A stretch of 64,000 nt of DNA from Myxococcus xanthus (GCF_900106535.1 NZ_FNOH01000017.1:1-64000); one strand, 5' to 3'; positions 52,867 to 62,186 are shown, counted from the stretch's first letter. The notes: generated by a model not told the origin, from the sequence alone. A program made the numbers and translations.

Positions 52867-53847
52867 ATGAGAGGTCTTTCGCAATTGACCGCGCGTTGTG
52901 CTGGGTTGTGGGTGTTGGCCGCCGCCCCCGCGTGGGCGCAGCAGCAGGAAGAGGTCTGGCTCGACACCCGGAGCGCCGCTCCTGTGATGAGCCAGATGGT
53001 GCTGAAGCAGGGATGGCCGCATCTCGTCACGATGCAGGGCACCTTCAACGTGTGGGGGAACAACATCGTCCCGGGCCCACAGTCAGGCCAGCCCGAGCCC
53101 GCGCCGATGTTCCCAAGCCCGGGCGTCACCAACCGCAACGTCGGCTTCGACCCTGAGTTCGTCTTCGCGGGCGTGAAGCCCCCGGCGGTCGCTCCGCTCA
53201 GGGCGAGCTTCATCCAGCTCAGCCTCGACGGAGGAAAGACCTGGGCGCATCCGGCCTCCACGGCGGACTTCAACGCGGCCGAGCACAAGTATGGCTATGA
53301 GGTGACGGGCGGGGAGTCCGCGCTACAGGTGCGCATCGCCGACAAGCCCGTCACCGACAACTCCGGGCGCTTGAAGATTGTCGTGGTGCCCGCCGAGGAG
53401 CTGTGGCTGAACACCCGGAGCGCCGCCCCCGTTCCCAGCAAGCAGGTGCTCCAGAAGGGCAAGCCCTACCGTGTCACGATGCAGGGCACCTTCAACGTGT
53501 GGGGGAACAACATCGTCCCGGGCCCGCAGTCAGGCCAGCCCGAGCCCGCGCCGATGTTCCCGAGCCCGGGCGTCACCAATCGCAACGTCGGCTTCGATCC
53601 TGAGTTCGCCTTCGCGGGCGTGAAGCCCCCGGCGGCCGCTCCCCTCAGGATGAGCGCCGTCCAGGTCAGCCTCGACGGAGGAAAGACCTGGAAGCACCCG
53701 GCCTCCACGGCGGACTTCAACGCGGCCGAGCACAAGTACACCTACGACCTGACGGGAGAGGACGCGCCCCTGCAGGTGCGCTTCGCGGACTCGCCTGTCA
53801 ACGACAACTCCGGGCTCGTGCGAATTCTCGTGCTGCCCGGAGCCTGA
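52867..53847 (+). CDS. secreted two-repeat protein of unknown function
   Basis: A 326-residue protein with a signal peptide (CAGLWVLAAAPAWAQ) followed by two repeats of about 145 residues. The segments TMQGTFNVWGNNIVPGPQSG and FDPEF with AGVKPPA, SLDGGKTW and HPASTADFNAAEHKY occur in both. The DNA of the two copies is nearly identical over long runs, so the duplication is recent or kept alike by gene conversion. Each repeat starts with WLDTRSAAPV / WLNTRSAAPV. Family unknown. Confidence 0.75.
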   Translation: MRGLSQLTARCAGLWVLAAAPAWAQQQEEVWLDTRSAAPVMSQMVLKQGWPHLVTMQGTFNVWGNNIVPGPQSGQPEPAPMFPSPGVTNRNVGFDPEFVFAGVKPPAVAPLRASFIQLSLDGGKTWAHPASTADFNAAEHKYGYEVTGGESALQVRIADKPVTDNSGRLKIVVVPAEELWLNTRSAAPVPSKQVLQKGKPYRVTMQGTFNVWGNNIVPGPQSGQPEPAPMFPSPGVTNRNVGFDPEFAFAGVKPPAAAPLRMSAVQVSLDGGKTWKHPASTADFNAAEHKYTYDLTGEDAPLQVRFADSPVNDNSGLVRILVLPGA

Positions 53848-53868
53848 TGCACCCGCTCCAGGAATGAC

Positions 53869-53903
53869 GCGAAGCCGCCCGGACGACCCAAGGGCGGCTT
53901 CGC
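53869..53903 (+). terminator. perfect 11-bp hairpin
   Basis: GCGAAGCCGCC and GGCGGCTTCGC pair over a 13-base loop, 21 bases after the repeat-protein stop. Confidence 0.65.
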
Positions 53904-54084
53904 GGCGAATCAGGCGAGCGCCCTACGGAACCCTGGCCCAGGTCGAAGTCGAGCCCTGGCAATACTGCGTCAGCCAATTCCCATCCCCGCCGACGGCAGA
54001 CTTGCCTTGAACGAGGTGTCAGCCTTCAGGACGGCGAGAGCGGCTCGGCGTACCACGGCGAGGTTCTGAGCGCCTGGGCCCTTG

Positions 54085-54183
54085 TGGAGTGCTGCACGCA
54101 GGGGAAGTGCTTCACGTCGAAGGCCCAGCCACGCCGTTGCTCTTGCCGGCCATGGCCTGCTTCCTCCCCGCTGTCCGTGCGTG
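54085..54183. repeat. dispersed repeat, copy B
   Basis: Inverted relative to copy A at 20433-20530. Shared blocks include CCATGGCCTGCTTCCTCCCC and GGGAAGTGCTTCACGTC. It lies in a gene-free stretch (53904-54683) that also contains the tRNA-like relic; no intact gene is seen there. Confidence 0.8.
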
Positions 54184-54499
54184 AATCGCACAAGGACGCT
54201 GCCCGCTGCCTCACTCGAGGCACCACCTGGCGCGGGCGCCAGCCCCACCAGGAGGCTGTCGAGTCCCTCGACCAGATAGGTGTGAACAAGGCACATCGGC
54301 ACGCTCGACGCGCCCGTCGTAGGTGCCCCCGTAGACTCCTGCCGTCCACGGCTACCTGCTGCACTCCGCTCGAAGGCAGCGCGCGCCGTGCCGCCACATC
54401 CCTCATCCAGACCGCCCCCCGTCCCCTGCGCAGTACCAGTCTTTTCCGCAGGTTGCGAGCCAATGACAGGGCCTGCGAGCCCCTGCCAACCCGCCCCAC

Positions 54500-54546
54500 C
54501 CCGGCTCATGACCGATGGGTCCCTGGTTCGAATCCAGGAGGGCCCA
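54500..54546 (+). other. tRNA 3'-half relic with CAT anticodon (possible att site)
   Basis: The geometry is that of a tRNA from the anticodon loop on: loop CTCATGA (54505-54511), 3' anticodon stem, 5-base variable loop, T-stem CCTGG / loop TTCGAAT / CCAGG (54522-54538), then AGGGCCC and A. The anticodon CAT fits Met or Ile(CAT). Only three anticodon-stem pairs form and no D-arm can be drawn, though GGGCC at 54469 sits at about the right distance for the 5' acceptor strand. Best read as a tRNA pseudogene or the duplicated 3' end left by an integrative element. Confidence 0.6.
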
Positions 54547-54692
54547 CTTCCCTCCGCGCCTGGGAAGTCTTTCCTGAGGTGTCTGGCGATTGAGCGAACT
54601 TCACTCGCAGCCGAAGAGAAGGATACGTCCAGTATGGAGTCATCCAGACCGGTGCGGTTGTTGATACCCGGCCAGCGGTTACAGTGCGCGCC

Positions 54693-55937
54693 ATGCACGC
54701 TTCCTGGAAGCGCAACACAGCCCTTTTCCTGGGCAGCCAGGCCCTCTCTTTACTCGGCTCCTCCCTGGTGCAGTACGCGCTCCTGTGGCAGGTGACGCTG
54801 CAGACACGCTCGAGCGTCATGATGACGCTCTACATCGTGGCCGGCTTCCTGCCCACGTTCATCCTCTCGCCTTTCGCGGGCGTCTGGGCGGACCGGTACG
54901 ACCGCCGCAAGCTCATCGTCCTCGCCGATGCGATGATTGCGCTGGTGACCCTGGCGCTGGCCGTGGTGTTCACCTTGCGCGGCACGGAGCTGTGGCTCTT
55001 CTTCCTGGCCGCGGCGATCCGCTCCGTGGGGACGGCCGTTCAACAGCCGGCGGTGGGCGCGCTGCTGCCGCAGTTGGTGCCCGAAGACCAGTTGATGCGG
55101 GTCAACAGCATCCAGGGCACCCTCCACTCGGTCAACATGTTGGGGGCGCCCGCGCTCGCCGGCTTCCTCATGTCCGTGGCCCCCCTGCAGGTGCTCTTCT
55201 ACATCGACGTGGTGACAGCGGCCCTGGCCATCGCCCTGGTGACGCTCTTCGTCCAGGTCAAGCCGCGTCCCCGCGCGCCGGAGCAGGAGGGGGCCTCGCA
55301 GCTGACGGAGATCCAAGACGGCTTCCGCTACATCCGCGGCCACGCGCACCTGGTGCCGTTCTTCGGCTACCTGGGATTCATCATGGTCCTCATCACTCCG
55401 GCCGCATTCCTCACGCCGCTGCAGACGGCGCGAAGCTTCGGGGAAGAGGTGTGGAGGTTGACGGCCATCGAAATGGTCTTCTCGGTGGGCATGATGTTGG
55501 GGGGCGCCGCGCTCGCGGCGTGGGGCGGCTTCAGCAGCCGCATGCGGACGATGGTCACATCCAACCTCATCATGGGTGCGTGCACCGTGGCCCTCGGCGT
55601 GGTGCCTCACTTCGGGGTGTACCTGGCGGCCATGGGGATCTTCGGCGTGGCGCTACCGCTCTACAACACGCCCGCCATGGTGATGCTCCAGGAGCGCGTG
55701 GAGCCGGCCTACCTGGGCCGAGTCTTCAGCGTGATGACCATGCTCTCCACCGCGCTGATGCCGATGTCCATGCTGTTCTTCGGGCCCCTGGCAGAAGTGG
55801 TCTCCATCGAGCGGCTCCTGCAGGTCACCGGCGTGCTGGTGATCCTCCTCGGACTGCTCACGCCGCTACACCGTCGGCTGATGTCCTTCGGTGAGCCCAA
55901 GAGCCCCCCAGTTCAATCCCAGGAACTGGCCAGTTGA
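54693..55937 (+). CDS. MFS transporter
   Basis: A 414-residue protein with 12 predicted membrane segments. The MFS loop 2-3 signature is PFAGVWADRYDRRKLIVLAD and a second, weaker copy is at the half-repeat. It resembles MFS_3/macrolide-efflux-type exporters. An in-frame GTG at 54684 is an alternative start. No regulator adjoins it; substrate unknown. Confidence 0.85.
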   Translation: MHASWKRNTALFLGSQALSLLGSSLVQYALLWQVTLQTRSSVMMTLYIVAGFLPTFILSPFAGVWADRYDRRKLIVLADAMIALVTLALAVVFTLRGTELWLFFLAAAIRSVGTAVQQPAVGALLPQLVPEDQLMRVNSIQGTLHSVNMLGAPALAGFLMSVAPLQVLFYIDVVTAALAIALVTLFVQVKPRPRAPEQEGASQLTEIQDGFRYIRGHAHLVPFFGYLGFIMVLITPAAFLTPLQTARSFGEEVWRLTAIEMVFSVGMMLGGAALAAWGGFSSRMRTMVTSNLIMGACTVALGVVPHFGVYLAAMGIFGVALPLYNTPAMVMLQERVEPAYLGRVFSVMTMLSTALMPMSMLFFGPLAEVVSIERLLQVTGVLVILLGLLTPLHRRLMSFGEPKSPPVQSQELAS

Positions 55938-55974
55938 AGGTGAGAGGGGCACCACCTCCCACGCCGCACACCGG

Positions 55975-57039
55975 TCAGTAGCGCGGCGCGGCCTCCATGG
56001 GCACCGCGTCCCGCGAAGACGAAGCGGGCGCCCCCTGGAAGTCACTGGGGCGGTGCCGCATCGAGAGGTTCGACGGCGCCAGCAGCGCCTCCGCCCGGGC
56101 GCGCGTCCGCTCGATGCACACCGCCATCAGTCGCCCCAGTTCCACCTGAGGCAGGACGCCGTTTCGCGCGAGGAAGTCCTCGTCGACGCCTGGGATGCGA
56201 GGGAGCGCGGGCGTCTGCTGCGACTCCAGCGCCAAGAGGGCCTGGCGCAACGCGTCCTTCGCATTCCGGCCGCCCCGCTTCAGGGCGAAAGCGATGACGT
56301 CCCAGGCCAGGTCCGCGTGCCGCCCCTCATCCTCGGAGATGACCGACAAGGTCTCCCGCACGACAGGGTCTGAGGCCCGCCTCGCGCCTTCGCCCGCGAC
56401 CAGGGAGGCCATCCCCTCGGCCAGACATCCATCCAGTAGCGAACCGCGCACCAGCCGGGCCCAGGTATCTCCCGAATCCATCGGGGCAGGCTGCGTACTT
56501 CCCTGTCCAAGCTCCGGAATCGTTCCCGCCGTCCAGCCTACCCCCGAGTAGGCGCTGGCGAGCGCGAAGCACCGCCTGGCATGACGAATCTCATCCAGCG
56601 CCGCCAGGTGACAGTCCTCCAGGAGCTCCGAGGGCGCCCCCAACGCGGAGAGCTTGAGCGACAACTTCGAGAAGGCGGGAACGGACGCATGCTCCAGGCC
56701 CGCTGAGTACATCCATACCTCCCCGAGCACCGTTCGCTGCCAGGGTGTGAGCCCCGAAACATCCGGAACGGCGTCATCCGCCCAGCCCGCCCCCAGCGCC
56801 CGGCGAGCTACGCGCGTTCGTCCACGCAAGCGAAGGACCCTCCCCTTCGAAAAGTTGGTGGAGCTGATCAGGTGGACGAGCCAAGCCAGACCTCCCACCG
56901 TCACAGCGGTGCCGAGTGCCATGATGCCTCCGAGGACCCTCATGACCCGGGGCTGGTGCTTCTGGAGCATGAGGATGAGTCCCCCCACGAAAGCCCCCAC
57001 GAACAGGAGGACAACGAGAATCACAGTCACTGCAGCCAT
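55975..57039 (-). CDS. membrane-anchored ferritin-like domain protein
   Basis: A 354-residue protein with two N-terminal membrane segments (VTVILVVLLFVGAFVGGLIL and LGTAVTVGGLAWLVHL). The rest is a helical domain with the ferritin-like metal motif: EHASVPAFSKLSLKL, AALDEIRHARRCF and VISEDEGRHADLAWDVI. The spacing of Glu and ExxH elements parallels the lipoprotein at 28943-30262. The start MAAVTVIL is chosen because the frame upstream is low quality. It is likely to face the periplasm or cytoplasm as a di-iron oxidase-like or scaffold protein; unclear. Confidence 0.7.
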   Translation of the reverse strand: MAAVTVILVVLLFVGAFVGGLILMLQKHQPRVMRVLGGIMALGTAVTVGGLAWLVHLISSTNFSKGRVLRLRGRTRVARRALGAGWADDAVPDVSGLTPWQRTVLGEVWMYSAGLEHASVPAFSKLSLKLSALGAPSELLEDCHLAALDEIRHARRCFALASAYSGVGWTAGTIPELGQGSTQPAPMDSGDTWARLVRGSLLDGCLAEGMASLVAGEGARRASDPVVRETLSVISEDEGRHADLAWDVIAFALKRGGRNAKDALRQALLALESQQTPALPRIPGVDEDFLARNGVLPQVELGRLMAVCIERTRARAEALLAPSNLSMRHRPSDFQGAPASSSRDAVPMEAAPRY

Positions 57040-57750
57040 GGCCAACCCTTTCGAGAGTCCGCGGCGACATGCCCCCGGTCTCACGAGTGTCGTCGGCAAT
57101 GCACCGAGAATGCCAGCGCCGTTGCGCCCTTCCGAGAAGCCCCGGGCGTGCAATGGGTGGCGCGGTCACAGCACACCTGTGCACGCCGCTACACGGTGGA
57201 CAAGGGCCGGTCGGGCGTATGCGGAGAGGGCGTCGTCGATCACCCCGCGCACGAGCCCTCCAACAGCGCGCTGGGGGTGAGTCCCATCTGAGACTGCTCG
57301 CCTCACGTTCAACGCACACACGCCATCACTCAACCGGCGGCGCACGGTCCTGTGCCTCGCCCAAACGAGGCTCGGCACACATCACGTCGACATCTTGGGT
57401 GCGCGTCCCGGTATGCGCCGCCAGATGGCGACACACACAACTCACATCTTGAGCTACTTCCCCTTCACGCCTTTGCGATAGCAGCTGCCCCAATCGGAAG
57501 GGCTGCAGCGGAATCGACCGGTCCACCCAACGGGTTCACGTTCCGGGCAGACATTCGCGATCAAACGTTCTTGCCTGACTTGAATCGCCCCAAAGATTGA
57601 CAGACTGGAGTCGCCACTCGCAATCTCGGCCCGTCGCTGTCATTGGCGACCCGGAGTGCGTCTGGGCATGAACGAGCGCAATGGATCGCGAACAGACGCG
57701 GATCGCCGGCCATCGCATCGTCCACGACGCGCAATGCCAAGGAGCATTTC
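57040..57750. other. long gene-free gap
   Basis: About 700 bases with only short shadow frames. A TTGACA at 57597-57602 could be part of the promoter for the chitinase-like gene, but no good -10 follows at 17 bases. Nothing else is recognised. Confidence 0.35.
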
Positions 57751-59352
57751 ATGTCGAAATCGAATCAGTCCGCGCCGACCCTTTCTCGCCGCAGCCTGTT
57801 ACCAACACTCGCCGCGCTCGCCCTGGCTGTCGCCGCGCCGGATGCCAGCGCGTACTCGGCGATCTACGGCGGCGGCCCGTTCTATTCCGGCGGGACCGCG
57901 GTGATGAACGACCTGCGCGGCTCGGGTTTCACCACGGTCATCCTGTGGAGCTTCCACATCGAGGAGAACGGTGACCTGATCTACAACGACATTCCAGTGG
58001 TCAAGAACGGCGCCTACATGGGCGACCCTGCCTGGCCGACCCGACTGGCCACACTGAAGACCGCGCCGACCTCGGTCAATCGCATCGAGGTGTCGATCGG
58101 TGCCTGGGGTGTTCCGGACTTCGAACGCATGATTCGACTGGTCAACGGCACCGCGCCCGGCTGCGGCACCACCATCGTCTGCGGGACCGGAAGCAACAGC
58201 ATCCTGTACAGGAACTTCCAGGCGCTGAAGGCCGCCACCGGCGCCGACGCCGTGAACTTCGACGACGAAAGCGCCTATGACCTGGCCCCAACCACGACCT
58301 TCAGCCAGATGCTCATCGGGATGGGTTACAAGATCACCTTCGCACCGTACACGCAGCAGACGTTCTGGCGGAACCTCAGGAACAACCTCGGCAGCGCCGT
58401 CGATAGAATCTACCTGCAAGTGTACGCCGGCGGCGCCGGCAACAACCCAGCGAGTTGGAACACCGCCATGGGCATGACTGTCGCCCCCGGCTTGTGGTCC
58501 AGGAATGGCAGCGGCTGCGCGTCGGGCGACAGCCCGGCCACGGTGCAGACCCGGATGAGCAACTGGAAGACCAGCGCCGGCATCAGCGGCGGCTTCATGT
58601 GGTTGTACGACGACATCCAGCAGTGCAGCGCGCAGGGGACGAGCGCGCAGTATGCGGCGGCAATCAACACCGCCGTCAGCGGCAACACCCCGCCGGTGGC
58701 GAACTTCGGTGTCACCGTCAGCGGCCTCACCGCGACCTTCAGTGATGCGTCCACCGACGCGGACGGAACCATCGCCTCGCGCAGTTGGAATTTCGGCGAC
58801 GGCAGCACCTCCACCGCGACCAACCCTTCACGCACCTATGCAAGCGCCGGCAACTACAACGTCACCCTGACCGTCACCGACAATGGCGGCGCCAGTCATA
58901 CGAAGTCCCAGGCGGTGTCCGTCGGTTCGGGCTACGCCAATCTGGCGTTGAACAGGCCCACCACCAGTTCAGCCCCCTGCAACAGCACCGAATCGGCCGC
59001 CAAGGCGGTCAACGGCAGCGTCTCGGGCGGCACCACCGACAAGTTCTGCTCACTGACCTCGCCGGCGTGGATACAGGTCGACCTCGGTACGGCGCAGACA
59101 GTCAGCAGCTTCACGCTCCAGCACGCGGGGGCGGGCGGTGAATCGACGGCCTGGAACAGCAGGGCATTCACCATCCAGACGTCGAGCAACGGCTCCACTT
59201 GGAGCACGCCCGTCACGGTGAGCAACAACACTGGCAGCACTTCGACCCATGCAATCACGGCGACGCCGGCGCGTTACATCCGGCTCAACGTGACGACGCC
59301 GACTCAGAACAGCGACCCAGCGACGCGAATCTACGAGTTCGAAGTTCGCTGA
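57751..59352 (+). CDS. secreted GH18-like hydrolase with PKD and F5/8C (CBM32) domains
   Basis: A 533-residue protein with a Tat-like or Sec signal (LSRRSLLPTLAALALAVAAPDASA, given here around the RR pair). The N-terminal domain has DAVNFDDESAYDL, resembling the GH18 DxxDxDxE motif with Asn for the middle Asp, and FMWLYDDIQQC. A PKD domain follows (FSDASTDADG...SWNFGDGS, about 345-425), then an F5/8 type C domain (NLALNRPTTSS...RIYEFEVR). Likely binds and cleaves chitin- or GlcNAc-type glycans. AAGGAG precedes the ATG. The composition is like Lysobacter-type enzymes (inference). Confidence 0.75.
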   Translation: MSKSNQSAPTLSRRSLLPTLAALALAVAAPDASAYSAIYGGGPFYSGGTAVMNDLRGSGFTTVILWSFHIEENGDLIYNDIPVVKNGAYMGDPAWPTRLATLKTAPTSVNRIEVSIGAWGVPDFERMIRLVNGTAPGCGTTIVCGTGSNSILYRNFQALKAATGADAVNFDDESAYDLAPTTTFSQMLIGMGYKITFAPYTQQTFWRNLRNNLGSAVDRIYLQVYAGGAGNNPASWNTAMGMTVAPGLWSRNGSGCASGDSPATVQTRMSNWKTSAGISGGFMWLYDDIQQCSAQGTSAQYAAAINTAVSGNTPPVANFGVTVSGLTATFSDASTDADGTIASRSWNFGDGSTSTATNPSRTYASAGNYNVTLTVTDNGGASHTKSQAVSVGSGYANLALNRPTTSSAPCNSTESAAKAVNGSVSGGTTDKFCSLTSPAWIQVDLGTAQTVSSFTLQHAGAGGESTAWNSRAFTIQTSSNGSTWSTPVTVSNNTGSTSTHAITATPARYIRLNVTTPTQNSDPATRIYEFEVR

Positions 59353-59362
59353 ACGGTCGGTA

Positions 59363-59400
59363 ACGAAGCCGGCCCTCGACACCACGAGGGTCGGCTTCGT
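59363..59400 (+). terminator. strong 16-bp hairpin
   Basis: ACGAAGCCGGCCCTCG and CGAGGGTCGGCTTCGT pair (one wobble) around a 6-base loop, 11 bases after the stop. Confidence 0.7.
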
Positions 59401-59449
59401 GCCTGTGCCTGCTCCAAGCAGGCATTGACGGGCCCCATCTACGCGGACA

Positions 59450-60418
59450 TCAGGGGCTGTACGTACACAAGCCGCCGCTGCAGTTCCGCCTGAACGCATA
59501 AGTGAAGTGATATCCGTCGCCGACCGCGTCCGTGACGTCCCATCGATGATTGCGGATGTAGTAATCGGTGCTGCCGCAGGCAACGAGTGGAGGACACGTC
59601 CAGTAGGTTCCGCTGTATTGGTGGAACGAAAACCATTCTCCGGCGGCAACGTTCCAGGCAGCTTTCACAGAAGACTCGTAGGACACCCAAAGCCCGACAG
59701 TCCCCCGATAGGGCGCGAGTTGGGTGAAGGATGTCTTGGCATCCGCGGCCGCCCAACCGTTGCCGGTCACATTGGACCAGCAGTCGAAGAAGTCCCCGCC
59801 CTTGTAGCAGACGCTGTCTCTCCAGAAGGGGCCGTCCGCGCTCGTCAGGGGTTGAGTCACGGACGAGAAGCCGTCTCTCCCCTGCTCCCCAAGGTCCGGT
59901 GCGAATCCCCCTGATGACTCCAGATGGGGAGCCGCTTCATCCCGCACGATGACTTGGGCATCATCAGGGACAGCACGGCGCGATTCGGCGCTGACCAACG
60001 CCGTGGGCGGCGTGGCGCCTTGCGTCAACTGGCGATAGAGTTCGACGGCGGAGTGCCTGGCAACATCACCGTCACGCAAGACACGTCCATCCGCTACGGG
60101 GCCACGCTCCACGACGAGGATGCCGCCGGGCTGCAAATCGTAGAATTCGATGAAGTGCTCCCGCGACACCTCGACACGAGCAAGCAGCTGATTGAGCTCA
60201 TCGAGCTTCGGCCGCAGTCGCCGCGAGGCCTCCATCGCGGCCGCCGGATCGGACTCATAGAGTCGGTCGATGTGCTGGAACGACAGTCGCGCTGCATTCA
60301 GCGAGGACGGGCTGAGATCGATTGGCGCTTGGGCCTCCCCGAGTCCGTCACCGCACCCTGCTGACACCAGGCCGGCCATCAGCAGAATCCCCAGCCGAAT
60401 CGTGCACTTGCTCTTCAT
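59450..60418 (-). CDS. lipoprotein of unknown function
   Basis: A 322-residue protein with lipobox LVSAGCGDG. Residues 30-150 are helical (RLRPKLDELNQLLARVEVSR); from about 200 a beta-rich domain with aromatic residues and four to six cysteines follows (VCYKGGDFFDCW, YWTCPPLVACG, RRNCSGGLC). AAGGAGG lies before the ATG. It is divergent from the LuxR regulator at 60552, which may control it. Confidence 0.7.
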   Translation of the reverse strand: MKSKCTIRLGILLMAGLVSAGCGDGLGEAQAPIDLSPSSLNAARLSFQHIDRLYESDPAAAMEASRRLRPKLDELNQLLARVEVSREHFIEFYDLQPGGILVVERGPVADGRVLRDGDVARHSAVELYRQLTQGATPPTALVSAESRRAVPDDAQVIVRDEAAPHLESSGGFAPDLGEQGRDGFSSVTQPLTSADGPFWRDSVCYKGGDFFDCWSNVTGNGWAAADAKTSFTQLAPYRGTVGLWVSYESSVKAAWNVAAGEWFSFHQYSGTYWTCPPLVACGSTDYYIRNHRWDVTDAVGDGYHFTYAFRRNCSGGLCTYSP

Positions 60419-60551
60419 GATGTATCCTCCTTGACTCCGGTTCCCAAACGATGTGCCGCGAAATGCCGCGCAAACCCTGACCTGAACATGCATTTATTGT
60501 AATTCACTAAAATTAGGGAGATGATCGGTCCGGCGCGAACCGGGAGGTCCC
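60419..60551. promoter_or_regulatory. AT-rich divergent promoter region
   Basis: A region of unusually high AT for this genome (TGCATTTATTGTAATTCACT and on to 60514), with TAAAAT at 60508-60513 as a possible -10 for the regulator. It separates divergent genes and probably holds both promoters. Confidence 0.45.
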
Positions 60552-61430
60552 ATGAGCGGCGGCACCCTTCGAAGCCCACAGGTTCATGCGCTCGTGAGAC
60601 TCATCAACGAGGCACATGAGCTGCCAGCGCGAGTGGCGACACGGTCCCGGCATCTCCTCGTCGGGCTGTGTCGCATTCTGGGCGCAGAGGCCGGAGCATG
60701 CGTCTTGGAGCGCGACTTCAGACCGGGAGGACATGACGGATTCACGGAGATCGTCCTGGAAGGGTGGAGCGGGAGCGCGGTGTCCGCGCTCGAGGCGCTC
60801 CGGAGGATGGGAAGTGCCTGCAACCCCGCCATACGCTCATTGATGGAGCGCGGCTCGGAGCCCGGCACCATCGTCACCGCGATGCGCCGGGAACTGGTGG
60901 AGGACTGGAGCTGGTATGGCGCCCCTTATGTCGAGCATCATCTGCGCCCCACGGGGCTCGATGACTCGGTGTATTCAAGCCAGTGGTCCGGGCTCCCGGG
61001 GGTGGTGCGGGGTATCGGAATCTACCGTGAGCGGGGCGGCCGCCCCTTCGACGCCGCGGACCGAGAGCTGCTGCATCTGTTCCACGCCGAGTGCGGAGCC
61101 ATGTTCGACCCACCAGGGTCCTCGAAGGTGGGAACGCCGTCAGGCTGGCTGGCGCCTCGCGAACGACAAACGTTGGAGTTGCTGCTTCAGGGACTCGGAG
61201 ACAAGCAGATCGCGGCTCGGCTCGGCATCAGTCGTTTCACCGTGAATCAGTACACGAAAACCCTCTACCGCCGCTTCGGAGTCCAGTCGCGGGCGGCGCT
61301 CATCGCACAGGTGCTCGCACGCGATGAGCCAGATGCCACGACTGCGCTCCCCTCACGGCAAGTCCCGCCAGATGGACACCCGAAGCTCGCACGTTCATCC
61401 GACGGGCAGGACCCGTCCAGGCGCTCTTGA
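60552..61430 (+). CDS. LuxR-family transcriptional regulator
   Basis: A 292-residue regulator with a C-terminal LuxR-type helix-turn-helix: LAPRERQTLELLLQGLGDKQ and IAARLGISRFTVNQYTKTLY. The N-terminal 200 residues form a GAF/PAS-like sensory domain without a phosphoacceptor pattern. GGGAGG precedes the ATG. A roughly 40-residue polar C-terminal tail is unusual. Confidence 0.85.
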   Translation: MSGGTLRSPQVHALVRLINEAHELPARVATRSRHLLVGLCRILGAEAGACVLERDFRPGGHDGFTEIVLEGWSGSAVSALEALRRMGSACNPAIRSLMERGSEPGTIVTAMRRELVEDWSWYGAPYVEHHLRPTGLDDSVYSSQWSGLPGVVRGIGIYRERGGRPFDAADRELLHLFHAECGAMFDPPGSSKVGTPSGWLAPRERQTLELLLQGLGDKQIAARLGISRFTVNQYTKTLYRRFGVQSRAALIAQVLARDEPDATTALPSRQVPPDGHPKLARSSDGQDPSRRS

Positions 61431-61479
61431 GACTCCGGCGCAGGGGGATGGATTCCCTCCTGCGCCTGGAAGCCCATGA

Positions 61480-61797
61480 CTACGGAGGAGGCAGCGGCTG
61501 CCAGTTCGGGTCGGGCCAGACGAAGGGGTTCCCACCTGAACCCAGGGCCGCGTTACCGAAGTAACGCTGGCAACCCGCGACGTTCTCCGGGCGCCCCAAC
61601 AGTTCCCAGAAGCCAGGACAGACGTCCCGAGGAATTCGGGTGCGGCAGTCCGTCATCGTCCGCTCACCCGCGTCAGGCTGCGCGTAATAGGCGCTCACGA
61701 AGTTCCAAGCGATGCGCTGGAGGGCCTGGACAGTCGCCGCGTTCGCGCCAGCAGGCCCCGGGGCGCCCTCATCCAGAATAGACTGAAAGCCACCAAT
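61480..61797 (-). pseudogene. start-less coding remnant
   Basis: A frame of 105 codons on the minus strand, opening right after a stop at 61800-61798, encodes protein-like DEGAPGPAGANAATVQALQ and CPGFWELLGRPENVAGCQRY. Only a GTG at 61698 could start it. In an overlapping frame GGAAAGG-ATG starts a peptide (MTELVAFSLFW), so a single frameshift could have broken a small gene. Family unknown. Confidence 0.4.
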
Positions 61798-61832
61798 TCA
61801 GTCATCCTTTCCCCCTCTCCAAGGAGGCACAA

Positions 61833-62120
61833 ATGAAGATGGGACACATCGCAGTGGGCTTCGTGGCCGGTCTCGTGTCCATGGTGGGCTGTGGTGGCCA
61901 GACGCAGGATGCGCCGGGCACGGACGTGGCAGCCGAGGGCCTCGAGCAATCCTGCGTGTATGCTTATTTCGAGTGTGGCTATCGCGGGCACCAGTATCCC
62001 TACGCCTGGCCGGCGACCTGCGCCGTCGGAATCCATACGCACCAACAGGCCTTTGCAGCCTGTCTCGCGGAATGCCCCTGGATGTGCGTCGACACGGGGG
62101 ACATCGGCACGGGGCCGTAG
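61833..62120 (+). CDS. small cysteine-rich lipoprotein
   Basis: A 95-residue protein with lipobox GLVSMVGCGG, an acidic linker, then a domain with six cysteines (CVYAYFECGYRG, ATCAVG, ACLAECPWMC). A strong AAGGAGG is 7 bases before the ATG. Similar small lipoproteins occur through the window. Confidence 0.75.
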   Translation: MKMGHIAVGFVAGLVSMVGCGGQTQDAPGTDVAAEGLEQSCVYAYFECGYRGHQYPYAWPATCAVGIHTHQQAFAACLAECPWMCVDTGDIGTGP

Positions 62121-62159
62121 TCAGAAATCTCTGTCATGGTCACTGGACTTGGGCCTTGA

Positions 62160-62186
62160 GAATCATGCGAACAACTCGCATGATTC
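62160..62186. promoter_or_regulatory. perfect 11-bp inverted repeat, likely operator
   Basis: GAATCATGCGA, spacer ACAAC, TCGCATGATTC, ending 16 bases before the ATG of the AraC-type regulator. A perfect palindrome at this place suggests autoregulation by a dimer; a weak stem-loop role is the alternative. Confidence 0.65.

Noticed and set aside
54469-54546. complete functional tRNA
   Set aside because: No D-stem or D-loop can be drawn and the anticodon stem has only three pairs; treated as a relic.
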